Source: Coenobita brevimanus (taxonomy: Eukaryota > Arthropoda > Malacostraca > Decapoda > Coenobitidae). Taken from it: a stretch of 64,000 bases of DNA. The notes beneath the pieces were generated by a model. That model was given only the letters and a program-made list of their open reading frames with translations. It had not been told where the DNA came from and searched no databases. Position 1 is the first letter of the stretch. Each line of letters starts with the position of its first letter. The position numbers and the translations under genes were made by a program. Below, in pieces: positions 12,384 through 21,915 of this stretch. The DNA is taken from positions 1,433,315 to 1,497,314 of the forward strand of contig CM064691.1 in assembly GCA_032717465.1 (NCBI GenBank), given 5' to 3'.

Positions 12384-12795
12384 ATATCCAACCATCCATC
12401 ATCCAATCCTATGTTGCCCCATAAGGAGCATAGGAACCCGAGGCTAGGCAAGTTGGTCCTAGCATTTAAGATGACAGTGACCAGCCTCACTCATCCCTGA
12501 GTGGCATTACGTGAGCAATAAACCCCAACCATCCCTTGGATATAAACCTACACAGGCTTAATATGACTGGTGCACCTTATTTACCCACTAAACCACCAGG
12601 TGCCTTAATTTGGTTATATGGTTACCACCCAGCAGAGTAAATAGTTTCCTGGTATAGAGGAAACCATTTGGCTTGTCATTCAGTGTACAGTCACCCACAG
12701 GCAGATGGAAGAGGAAAGAGTAAAGGAAAGAGACAGAAGAGGGAGTGTAAAGTCACCCGTAGGCAGAAGGAAGAGGAAAGAATGAAGGAAAGACA
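12384..12795 (-). mobile_element. S1 SINE, inverted relative to its neighbour
   Basis: Starts with the tail CCATCCATCATCCAATCC and continues through GGCTAGGCAAGTTGGTCCT, CCTTGGATATAAACC and CTAAACCACCAGGTGCC to a purine-rich block. It lies tail to tail with the + strand copy ending at 12378, separated by an (AT)n run. The adjoining tails form inverted arms of about 85 bp. Confidence 0.75.
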
Positions 12796-13693
12796 AAAGA
12801 GGAAAAGGCAGAGAGAGAGAGAGAGAGAATAGTAACAACTGAGGATCCAGTAGGGAACTTGATGGCATATAAATAAAACTGAAGACCAGGACAAGGAGAC
12901 GAAGTTACACTATGTTCACAATTTATTGCAGAAGTGACATTTCGTGACAATCTAACCCCGTCATCAGACAAAACTAAAATATATACAGATTAATTAAAAA
13001 ATGAAGTTGCAAAAAATTACACCTCATTCACAAAATACTAAAAACCACTCAAATATATACAAAATAAATGAAGTTGAAAAAAGAAATTATACTTCATTCA
13101 CAAAATACCAAAGTTCTAACTTACATAGGTCTACACCAAGACAACTGCATAGATCCACTGGTCATTACACAAAAGTCTATGAAAAAGTAAACTTGGTTGA
13201 GCTGTGTGAGACTGCTGAATCAAATCACAATGAGTCAGTGGGTAAATAATTTAATGGAAGAGTCATAGGTATTCAGTGAAGGGTTTAAGTCATATATAAA
13301 CAATGATTCTGCAGTTCTAAGACTAGTTTTATAATTATTTGTCATTAAAATCTCAAAATCATCCAGATCAAAACAGTGACCCAAAACATATGAATGTTCC
13401 CTAATTTCCAAGAAGGGAGGGTTTGATAGTGGTAAAGTGGTTCTATATGTGTTCAAACATCCTAATTTTCAGGGTTCAGATAGAACTCCCAATATGTCCT
13501 GCGTTACAGTAGGAACAATTAAACTTATACACAGTGGTAGAGCATAAAGCATTTGGGATTCTATCCTTATACCTAAAAAAGGATCCTGTAGTATAGGAGT
13601 TTGTAAAGGTGAACCTTAATGAAACCTGAGGATAAACTGCATTAAGCAGTTTATTTAATTCCTCTCTCATGAGAAAACTGCTGTGCCCATAAT

Positions 13694-16600
13694 CAATTCA
13701 ATTCAATTCAATCATTTCCTGTGGCACCCTCGGGGATGCATAGGGCCTCGATGAACTCACACCACCACATCCTATCTTGTGCTAACTCCTCAAGATCTCC
13801 CCAACACTCATCTCCAGCTTCCCGTCTCATTGTCCTCACCCACGTCTCTTTTGGCCTTCCTCTACCTCTCCTACCAAGTGCCACCCACCCTGGTGTACCT
13901 CGTACTATTCCCTGTCTCCTATACACATGTCCTAGCCACTTCCATCGTGAGAATCTAACATATTCATCGATCGGCTGCACTCCCGTTATTTCTCTAATTC
14001 TACTACAGGTATTTGGTATCCTTTCCCACCACTTAACTCCTAATATTCTTCTAAGTGCTTTATTTTCAAACACCAAGAATTTATTTTCCATAGTCACTGT
14101 GCTGTACCAAGACTCGTGTCCATAAATTAAGATACTCCTAACCATTACCTTATAAAGTTTTATTTTTGTATGCACAGAGAAATTGTTATTATTCCAAATA
14201 TTTTTAAGCATTCCCATTGCCTGATTAGCCTTCTTTAACCTTTCCTCGAATTCAAAGTTCAAAGAACCATCCTTGGCTAAATAAGTACCTAAATATTTAA
14301 ACCTATCAACTTGCTTTACAACCATACCTCCAATTACACATTCCTGCGCATTTTCCATATTCATATTGATTATTTCAGTTTTTCCACAATTAATAACCAA
14401 ACCCACCTTGCGACCTTCACTCACCAAACAGTCCAACACTCTCTGCATCTCTTCTGGCCCATCACAAATCAAAACTATATCATCTGCATAATCTAAATCC
14501 AAAAGTTTCCTGTTCTCTCTCCAAAGTATACCTGCACCGGTTTCTGTTCCAACGCGTTTCATAATGTAATCAATGACCAATGTAAATAGTAAAGGCGATA
14601 GAACACCACCTTGAATTACTCCGGACTTGACTTCAAACGAATCACTCAGACAACCATCAACCATCACTTTACAAAATGTGTCCTCATGCATGTTCACAAT
14701 GACCCTCACAAACTCCTCTGGTATTCCATAATGTCTCATGATCTTCCCCATAGTCTCTCTCGAAACACTATCAAAAGCCTTTTCAAAATCAACAAAACAA
14801 AGACTTAACAGTACTCTCATTTCATTAACTTGCTGCATCAAATGCCTAACTATAAAGATCTGATCATTGCAACCACGTCCCTTTCTAAAACCAGCCTGTT
14901 CATCCCTCAGAATACCCTCAACCACCAGCTCCAACCTATTTAACAACACTCTACTGAAAACTTTCAAAGCTATTGGTGACAAAGAGATTCCCCTCCAATT
15001 ACCACATTCACTAAGGTTTCCCTTCTTCGGAACTTTAACAATTACACCATTCTTCCAAACTGATGGTAGTAACCCCGTCACCCATATCTTATTGAATAGC
15101 TTGGTCAAGATCATTATTAATCTATCCCCCTCCACTTTAAACATTTCCGGAAATAAACCATCCTCCCCTGGTGCCTTATTATTCTTTAACTGTTTTACTG
15201 CTTTCTCCACTTCTGTAAGCCTCAACTCTCCTGTTTCTATATTTAAATCTTCCTGAGCAGACGGTATATCCTCTTCTGGTGGTATTGGTCTATTAAGAAC
15301 TGTCTCAAAATGCTCTTTCCATCTGTTTTTAATATCTCCATCTTTGGTCAATAAATTTCCTTCCCTGTCTCTAACTGGTATTTCCTTGTGTTTACCTGCA
15401 TTACCACTCAGTTCTCTAATCGATTCATATGCTATTCTTTGACTCTGGCCATCATTTTTGTTTATTAAGATTTCAGTCTCTGCAACCTTTTCATCCACAC
15501 ATCTTCTTTTATCTCTCCTAGCTAACCTTCTTACTTCTGAATTCAAACTCCAGTACGCAGCTCTTGCTAATTCAATCTCTCGTTCATCAACGCATTGCAT
15601 CTCACTCCTCAATTTAGCCTCACCTCTCTTTTTTATCATATCCCACGTTTCCTCTGATATCCATTTCTTTCTCCTGAATCTATGTCTCCTTCCAATCGTA
15701 CATTCAGCAGTCTCATGCAAAACTTTGTTCACATCCTCCCACATATCATCTACACTTCTCTCCCCCTCTTCCAACGTTTCCAACACCAAAAACCTATTTC
15801 TGCATTCTAATCTGAATTCCTCCTTTTCTTCTCCTTCCCTTCTAAGTTTAACAATATCGTATCTACCAGCACCAGATTTTTCCTTCTTCTGATTTTTAAG
15901 TTTAAATCTTATTTTTGCAATGCTGAGTTGATGGTCACTACCAATATCCGCTCCCCGTTTAACATGAACATCTAGCAGAGAACTTCTATGCCTCCTACTG
16001 ATAGCGATGTGATCAATCTGATTTTTATATTTTCCACACGGCGACACCCAAGTTGTCTTGTGTATATTGCAATGCTGAAAGAGTGTGCCCCCGATGACTA
16101 AGTCATTTGCTAGACAGAAGCTTCCAAACCTCACTCCGTTTTCACTCATCCTACTACCAACTCCCATCTTACCCATACATGCCTCAAATCCCTCATTTGA
16201 ACAGCCCATTACTGCATTAAAGTCTCCAACGCAGATCAAAACATCATGTCTAGGTACCCTTCCTACTCCTTCTTGCAACTTTTCATAAAATGTGTCTTTC
16301 CTTTCATCGAGTGCATCATTAGTAGGTGCATAACACACAAACAGACTGATGTTGCCATGATTTGATTTAAACCGTGCGTATAACAATCGCTCATCTATAG
16401 GATCCCACTCACATAAAGCCTTATTTGCCTTACAACCCAGCAACAATCCTACTCCCTGATAATGCATTCCGTCCTGTCGACCAGATATCAATAAACGTAT
16501 ACCATCCTCCAAATCCAACTTATCGACTCCAGTTAATCTAGTTTCTGTCAGAGCACAAATATCAAGTCCGTAATTTTGAAAAACCTTCACTAACTCATCG

Positions 16601-16717
16601 ATTTTACCGTCATGATTTAGCGTTCTCACATTCCAGTTACCAATTTTAATTGTATTTTTTGCATTGACAAAGGAATTAGATTGTAATTGAGGCAACCGTG
16701 AGATTCTTAGCACCCCC
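13694..16717 (-). mobile_element. RTE-like non-LTR retrotransposon, near full length
   Basis: The element is flanked by a perfect 10-bp target duplication TGCCCATAAT (13684-13693 and 16718-16727). The undisrupted site is visible in the other palindrome arm (17936-17943: CCTTATTATGGGCACAG in reverse sense). The 3' end carries an (ATTGA)n-type short tail (13694-13712 region). It encodes an endonuclease and reverse transcriptase in one open frame. The intact ORF, clear duplication and simple tail suggest a recent insertion. Confidence 0.85.
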
Positions 16718-16929
16718 TGCCCATAATAAGGGAGACTAATGTAAAATACTTGTTTGGGAACTAAAGAAACAGGATTTGTGCAACTGAATAATTTATCCAG
16801 GAACTTATATAAGGTACTTTCAGAAAGATGCACAGGGTATCCATTAGTCAAGAAATGTGCTTTAAACCTAGTAATTTCTAGATGGAAGAAATTCCAATCT
16901 GAGGAAAGATTATACCACCTGAATAACAA
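13708..16929 (-). CDS. LINE endonuclease-reverse transcriptase ORF (with upstream Penelope read-in)
   Basis: The open frame has 1,073 codons. About the first 71 codons come from the Penelope arm. The LINE itself starts near residue 72 and reads about 1,002 codons to the stop at 13708. The endonuclease/exonuclease/phosphatase domain spans roughly residues 94-340, with GNWNVRTL (N98, W99, N100), LTETRL (E129), GDFNAV (D236, N238) and SDH (331-333). The reverse transcriptase spans roughly 575-830, with FVDFEKAFD (D714), GVIQGGVLSPLLF and YADD (814-817). A C-terminal region has RRGRGRPKETW (1020-1030). All catalytic motifs look intact. No in-frame Met lies upstream of the nuclease motif inside the LINE, so its own start is unclear and a slight 5' truncation is possible. 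It resembles proteins often labelled craniofacial development protein 2-like. RTE-like is my inference, and other APE-type clades are possible. Confidence 0.85.
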   Translation of the reverse strand: MLFRWYNLSSDWNFFHLEITRFKAHFLTNGYPVHLSESTLYKFLDKLFSCTNPVSLVPKQVFYISLPYYGQGVLRISRLPQLQSNSFVNAKNTIKIGNWNVRTLNHDGKIDELVKVFQNYGLDICALTETRLTGVDKLDLEDGIRLLISGRQDGMHYQGVGLLLGCKANKALCEWDPIDERLLYARFKSNHGNISLFVCYAPTNDALDERKDTFYEKLQEGVGRVPRHDVLICVGDFNAVMGCSNEGFEACMGKMGVGSRMSENGVRFGSFCLANDLVIGGTLFQHCNIHKTTWVSPCGKYKNQIDHIAISRRHRSSLLDVHVKRGADIGSDHQLSIAKIRFKLKNQKKEKSGAGRYDIVKLRREGEEKEEFRLECRNRFLVLETLEEGERSVDDMWEDVNKVLHETAECTIGRRHRFRRKKWISEETWDMIKKRGEAKLRSEMQCVDEREIELARAAYWSLNSEVRRLARRDKRRCVDEKVAETEILINKNDGQSQRIAYESIRELSGNAGKHKEIPVRDREGNLLTKDGDIKNRWKEHFETVLNRPIPPEEDIPSAQEDLNIETGELRLTEVEKAVKQLKNNKAPGEDGLFPEMFKVEGDRLIMILTKLFNKIWVTGLLPSVWKNGVIVKVPKKGNLSECGNWRGISLSPIALKVFSRVLLNRLELVVEGILRDEQAGFRKGRGCNDQIFIVRHLMQQVNEMRVLLSLCFVDFEKAFDSVSRETMGKIMRHYGIPEEFVRVIVNMHEDTFCKVMVDGCLSDSFEVKSGVIQGGVLSPLLFTLVIDYIMKRVGTETGAGILWRENRKLLDLDYADDIVLICDGPEEMQRVLDCLVSEGRKVGLVINCGKTEIINMNMENAQECVIGGMVVKQVDRFKYLGTYLAKDGSLNFEFEERLKKANQAMGMLKNIWNNNNFSVHTKIKLYKVMVRSILIYGHESWYSTVTMENKFLVFENKALRRILGVKWWERIPNTCSRIREITGVQPIDEYVRFSRWKWLGHVYRRQGIVRGTPGWVALGRRGRGRPKETWVRTMRREAGDECWGDLEELAQDRMWWCEFIEALCIPEGATGND

Positions 16930-16971
16930 ATTCTTAATGGAGTTGAGTTTGAAGACCCTGGGTACATAAAA

Positions 16972-17171
16972 TAAAAAAAATAATTTGGTTTTACGCCACG
17001 TATCCCCAAAGGGCTTAGGCGTTGCCCCTGGGTAGAGGACTTTTGGATTGGAGCGTGTAGCATTTTATGTCCGGATGCCCTTCCTGATGTCTACCAATGA
17101 CCCTTGGGTGGAATTGATCCTCCGACCCTTCGGTCAGAGTGCAGCACTCTAACCCACTGAGCCATGGCTGC
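16972..17171 (-). mobile_element. tRNA-derived SINE inside left Penelope arm
   Basis: Read on the - strand it starts CAGCCATGGCTCAGTGGGTT (A box) with GGATCAATTCC (B box) and ends in a poly-T stretch. The identical insertion is at 17489-17690, so it predates the duplication or inversion that made the palindrome. Confidence 0.7.
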
Positions 17172-17320
17172 TAAGACAAAAAATTAAGACCAAGTCCTGT
17201 AAAGGTACTCTTCTTATAAACAGAAGTACTGTACTGAAACTAGAGTCATGTCTATGGACTAACACATCAAGGAAAGGAAGCCTACTTTCTTCTTCTGTTT
17301 CTACAGTGAATTCAGTATTA

Positions 17321-17347
17321 GGGTGTCTAAGATTAATGTAGGCACCC
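17321..17347. repeat. Centre of the Penelope palindrome
   Basis: GGGTGTCTA (17321-17329) pairs with TAGGCACCC (17339-17347) with one mismatch around a 9-bp loop (17330-17338). The symmetry extends outward on both sides for more than a kilobase once the later insertions are set aside. Confidence 0.9.
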
Positions 17348-17488
17348 TAATACTGAAGTCACTGTAGAAACAGAGGAAAGTAGGCTTCCTTTCCTTGATG
17401 TGTTAGTCCATAGACATGACTCTAGTTTCAGTACTTCTGTTTATAAGAAGAGTACCTTTACAGGACTTGGTCTTAATTTTTTGTCTTA

Positions 17489-17690
17489 GCAGCCATGGCT
17501 CAGTGGGTTAGAGTGCTGCACTCTGACCGAAGGGTCGGAGGATCAATTCCACCCAAGGGTCATTGGTAGACATCAGGAAGGGCATCCGGACATAAAATGC
17601 TACACGCTCCAATCCAAAAGTCCTCTACCCAGGGGCAACGCCTAAGCCCTTTGGGGATACGTGGCGTAAAACCAAATTATTTTTTTTATT
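17489..17690 (+). mobile_element. tRNA-derived SINE inside right Penelope arm
   Basis: Mirror copy of 16972-17171: CAGCCATGGCTCAGTGGGTT, then GGATCAATTCC, a unique body (GGAAGGGCATCCGGACATAA) and a T-rich tail. It interrupts the Penelope reading frame. Confidence 0.7.
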
Positions 17691-19128
17691 TTATGTACCC
17701 AGGGTCTTCAAACTCAACTCCATTAAGAATTTGTTATTCAGGTGTTATAATCTTTCCTCAGATTGGAATTTCTTCCATCTAGAAATTACTAGGCTTAAAG
17801 CACATTTCTTGACTAATGGATACCCTGTGCATCTTTCTGAAAGTACCTTATATAAGTTCCTGGATAAATTATTCAGTTGCACAAATCCTGCTTCTTTAGT
17901 TCCCAAACAAGTATTTTACATTAGTCTCCCTTATTATGGGCACAGCAGTTTTCTCATGAGAGAGGAATTAAATAAACTGCTTAATGCAGTTTATCCTCAG
18001 GTTTCATTAAGGTTCACCTTTACAAACTCCTATACTACAGGATCCTTTTTTAGGTATAAGGATAGAATCCCAAATGCTTTATGCTCTACCACTGTGTATA
18101 AGTTTAATTGTTCCTACTATAATGCAGGACATACTGGGAGTTCTATCTGAACCCTGAAAATTAGGATGTTTGAACACATATAGAACCACTTTACCACTAT
18201 CAAACCCTCCCTTCTTGGAAATTAGGGAACATTCATATGTTTTGGGTCACTGTTTTGATCTGGATGATTTTGAGATTTTAATGACAAATAATTATAAAAC
18301 TAGTCTTAGAACTGCAGAATCATTGTTTATATATGACTTAAACCCTTCACTGAATACCTATGACTCTTCCATTAAATTATTTACCCACTGACTCATTGTG
18401 ATTTGATTCAGCAGTCTCACACAGCTCAACCAAGTTTACTTTTTCATAGACTTTTGTGTAATGACCAGTGGATCTATGCAGTTGTCTTGGTGTAGACCTA
18501 TGTAAGTTAGAACTTTGGTATTTTGTGAATGAAGTATAATTTCTTTTTTCAACTTCATTTATTTTGTATATATTTGAGTGGTTTTTTGTATATTGTGAAT
18601 AAGGTGCAATTTTTTGCAACTTCAGTTTTTAATTCATTTGTATATACAGTAATCCCTCCACTATCCGATGTAATAGAGCCAAAAGTATGTCCAGAAAGTG
18701 GGCCCCTGCCTGCTGGACTTGTACTTAAGGTCCCTAACCCAGCCTAACTTTGAAAGCCACCTAAATAACCCTCTACCGGACATGCATAGCACCTATTTAA
18801 ACCTATTTAAGACCCTATTCACACCAATAATGGACATAAAGCATGAAATAAATGAAAAGGAACCAAAGAATAAGGAATTAGAAGTGACTGTACCTCAGCC
18901 TGGGTACTTACAGAATGTCTGTGGCCGCCTTCTCTGTGGCAGTGGTGAAAATGCTCTTGAAGCACGTACAGTAAGCCAGTGTTGTGCTGCACTTACAGTA
19001 ATTCTTTGCACTGAGTTATAATTGTTTAACACTGCACATTGTTAATTGCACCACGCCAGTGTCAACTGCCAGTTTGCACTCCACAGTTAATCCTTTGCAC
19101 TCTAAATTCTAATTTCTTAACACTGCAC

Positions 19129-19299
19129 TTAGGGAGTGTGGTAGCTCGGTGGTAGGGTGTCGGGCTCGTAATCGTGAGGTTGCGAGTTCGTGCCCCGCCT
19201 GGTGGCTGCCGTGCTGGGAGGGGTAGCGCTCTCCTGTAACCCTAGCAGGGCTATATGATCTGATGAGGTCTAGCTCGGGGATATAAAAATTAAAATTAA
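19129..19299 (+). mobile_element. tRNA-derived SINE with 12-bp target duplication
   Basis: The tRNA-like head TGGTAGCTCGGTGGTAG has a loop with CGT at the anticodon position and a B box GGTTGCGAGTTCGTGCC. The body CTGTAACCCTAGCAGGGCTA follows, then TCTAGCTCGGGG and an A-rich tail. TTAACACTGCAC flanks both sides (19117-19128, 19300-19311). The 3' acceptor strand is missing, so this is a SINE and not a tRNA gene. A related copy is at 56424-56560. Confidence 0.8.
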
Positions 19300-19760
19300 T
19301 TAACACTGCACAACACTGTAAATTCCCGTGTGGTCTGCTGGCGAGGTATTGCAGTTTATTTAAAAAAAAAAAAAAAAAAAAAGGAGCACGTGTGGCATCC
19401 ACTGTCATACGCATCCACTCGCGATCGAAGTTAAGCAGTAACTGTTGGAGTGTTGGTGATGGGGAAACATAGTTGCCAGATCGCAATGGCCACATTACCA
19501 AACTCCTCAATTTTCATTACCAAATTAAACTTTTCACTACCAAATTCGTAAAGCTAGCATTTATTCTTCACTAATTATATATACAAGTGGAAATACCTGT
19601 AATCACTCTTCTCATAGTTAACAGCATGTTGGTTATTTTCACGCTATGTATGCTAGCAGATTAATCAGAGACAGCAAACAATCCACCAACTACATCCTGT
19701 GTATCCTCATACATGTGAAAAATCCATTTGGTAATGCATTATTCTGATTCAATACCAAAT

Positions 19761-21515
19761 GCCTGAAGGGTGGTGGAGTGACTATTGTTGACTGGTTAGT
19801 AAGATTGTTGAATGTGTGCTTTGAGAAAGGTATGGTGCCAATTGACTGGGCAAGTGCTTGTGTGGTCCCGTTGTATAAAGGCAAGGGTGATAAGTATGAA
19901 TGTACTAGCTTTAGGGGTATAAGTCTGTTGAGTGTTGTAGGTAAAGTGTATGGTAGAGTGTTAATTATGAGAGTTAGAGATGGTACAGAGGGAGTGATTA
20001 GTGATGAGCAGTGTGGCTTTAGGAGAGGGAGGGGATGCATTGATCAGGTGTTTGCTGTGGGACAAGTGTGTGAAAAGTATTTAGCGAAAGGAAAGGATGT
20101 GTTTTGGGCATTTATGGATTTAGAGAAAGCGTATGATAGAATTGATAGGGAGGCTTTGTGGACTGTTTTAAGATTGTATGGACTTGATGGTAGGTTACTA
20201 AAAGGGGTGAAAAGTTTTTATGTAAATAGTAGAGCGTGTGTAAGAGTGGGGAAATGCTGTGAGTGACTGGTTTCCCGTGAGAGTGGGGCTGCGACAGGGA
20301 TGTGTGATGTCGCCTTGGTTGTTTAATATTTACATGGATGGTGTTGTAAGGGAGGTGAATGCAAGAGTTTTAGGTGGTCTGAGTCTGGTAAATGTTGATG
20401 GAGGAGAGTGGAATCTGAAGCAGCTGCTGTTTGCAGATGATACTGCACTGGTGACTGATTCAGAGGAGAGATTGAGACAGTCGGTAGAGGAGTTTGGAAG
20501 GGTGTGTGAAAGGAGGAAATTGAAGGTAAATGAGAATAAGAGTAAAGTGATGAAGTGTACGAGGTTGATAGATGGTAGGGGGATGAATATAGTTTTGAAT
20601 GGTGAGTTGCTTGAGGAGGTAGATTGTTTTAAATATCTAGGGTCACATGTTGCTGTGGATGGAAGAATAGATGCAGAAGTGAAGTTTAGAATAAATGAAG
20701 TAGGAAAGGTGCTGGGAGGAATGAAAAAAGTGTTTAAATGTCGTTCGCTTAGAATGGATGTAATGAGAAGGCTGTATGAGGGTGTTGTGGTACCAACTGC
20801 ATTATATGGGGCTGAAACATGGAATATGGGTGTAGCAGAGAGGAAAAGTCTGAATGTAATGGAGATGAGATGTCTGAGGAGTATGTTTGGAGTGACGCGT
20901 ATGGATCGAATGCGAAATGATGAAGTGCGAAGGAGAACTGGAGTTGTTCGGGAGATGGCTGGTAGAGTTGAGCAGAGGGTGTTGCAATGGTTTGGGCATA
21001 TGGAGAGAATGGATAATGAGCGATTGGTGAAAAAGATAACTAGATCTGATGTGAGAGGTGTAAGACTGAGAGGAAGACCACGAATAGGATGGATGGACAG
21101 TGTGAAGAGAGCGCTGGATGCGAGAGGGATGTCTGTTGAGCAAGGAAGAGTGGCTGTGCGTTACAGAAATAAATGGAGAGAAATTGTGAATGAATAAGTG
21201 ATGACGCAGCCCTGAGGGGATATTCTCCTGCATTTGGTCTGATCAGCTAGTCAGGTCAGGTGCGGGTAAGGGGATGGGTCTGTTATGATGTGGCAGGGGT
21301 AAACCAGTTCTGCTGTCGGGCCCTGCTGCGGATGTCACTGATTGCATTGCGCAGTTGACCCTTGTGCGGTGTGATGCGGTGAGGATCTGTCCGTTCTCGC
21401 CTTTGGAGCTAAGACGCGAATGAATGTGTTTGAATGGATGAGTAAATGGAGAGTGAGTCGTCCTGTCTCGGCTACCTCCCTTTCCTTGGGGGAAGCAGCC
21501 TAGGTATATAGATAG
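19761..21515 (+). mobile_element. LINE-B copy 1, 5'-truncated, one frameshift
   Basis: Flanked by AATACCAAA (19751-19759, 21516-21524). It encodes the 3' half of a LINE reverse transcriptase: VVPLYKGKGDKYECTSFRGI, DEQCGFRRGRGCIDQVF, FMDLEKAYDR, VGLRQGCVMSPWLFNIYMDG, LLFADDTAL and the C-terminal QWFGHMERM with GRPRIGWMD, then a stop at 21195-21197. The frame shifts once near 20250-20259, where GTGGGGAAATGCTG appears to have one extra base, splitting the ORF into 19778-20266 and 20259-21197. The noncoding 3' end (21198-21515) ends in TATATAGATAGA. The endonuclease is missing through 5' truncation. It matches copy 2 at 29868-30920 very closely. Confidence 0.85.
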
Positions 21516-21913
21516 AATACCAAACGAATTTTTCATGACCAAATTGGCCCACATTTGGTAATGAAAAATACCAAATAGCAACCCTGACAGGGGAGGGGGG
21601 AGAGGGAAGGAAGGAAGGGGTGAATGGGCCGTGGTGTAAGCAGCTGTTCAGCGCTGCGTGGCAATTTCAAATTACGGGAGGGAAAAAAATAGGATTTGGG
21701 GGGTATTTTTTCTTTTTTTGGCCATTTTTGAGTTCTGAAGGTCCAGCCCCACAATGTCCGGTAAGTGGGGTGTCCGGAAAGTGGGCGTCCGGATAGTATA
21801 GGGATTACTGTATTTTAGCATTGTCTGAGGATGGGGTTGGATTGCCTCGAAACATCACTACTGCAATAAATCGCGAACATGGTCCTAGTTCATCGTCTCC
21901 TTGTCCTGGTCTT

Positions 21914-21915
21914 CA

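Larger units (their letters stand above)
12873..17329 (-). mobile_element. Penelope-like element, left palindrome arm (5'-truncated)
   Basis: Read on the - strand from the palindrome centre, the Penelope-like protein gives FTVETEEESRLPFLDVLVHR. After a SINE insertion it continues with STPLRICYSG and then LSSDWNFFHLEIT and FLTNGYPVHL. A 3-kb LINE (13694-16717) interrupts it, after which KDRIPNALCSTTVYKFNCSY and CNAGHIGSSI follow. The VYKF...C..C...IG arrangement fits the GIY-YIG endonuclease that ends Penelope-like proteins. The 3' tail runs to CTTCAGTTTTAT (12873-12884, reverse complement). The RT catalytic region is absent because the element is 5'-truncated. Stops from the insertions make it non-functional. 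Confidence 0.75.
18647..21810. mobile_element. pogo/Tigger-like transposon, non-autonomous, with nested insertions
   Basis: The left end CAGTAATCCCTCCACTATCC and the right end in reverse complement CAGTAATCCCTATACTATCC are inverted repeats, each flanked by TA (18645-18646, 21811-21812). No pogo transposase was recognised. The interior carries a SINE (19129-19299), a poly-A stretch (19360-19382) and a LINE-B copy (19761-21515). Removing the element joins the Penelope 3' UTR cleanly, with one TA left. Confidence 0.8.

Noticed and set aside
12942..12985. A confirmed hammerhead ribozyme
   Set aside because: The CTGATGA...GAAA words are there but the bases flanking stem II (C and C) do not pair, so it is kept only as a finding to test.
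14867..15892. Several 60-145-codon frames on the + strand opposite the LINE
   Set aside because: They are antisense shadows of the 13708-16929 ORF.
13708..16929. A single 1,073-residue host protein
   Set aside because: The first ~71 codons are Penelope sequence and the rest is a LINE with its own target duplication, so the ORF is a fusion by insertion.
17200..17460. Palindrome explained as an assembly or chimeric-read artefact
   Set aside because: Each arm carries its own different insertion (LINE with duplication on the left, pogo-like element with TA on the right) and the tails differ, which a fold-back artefact would not produce. Reads across the centre are still needed.
19129..19299. 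Functional tRNA gene
   Set aside because: A and B boxes are present but there is no 3' acceptor strand, and a body, A-rich tail and 12-bp target duplication show a SINE.
19400..19460. Second 5S-like match (GATCGAAGTTAAGCAGTAAC)
   Set aside because: Only about 20 bp resemble 5S box A. No box C or correct spacing follows.
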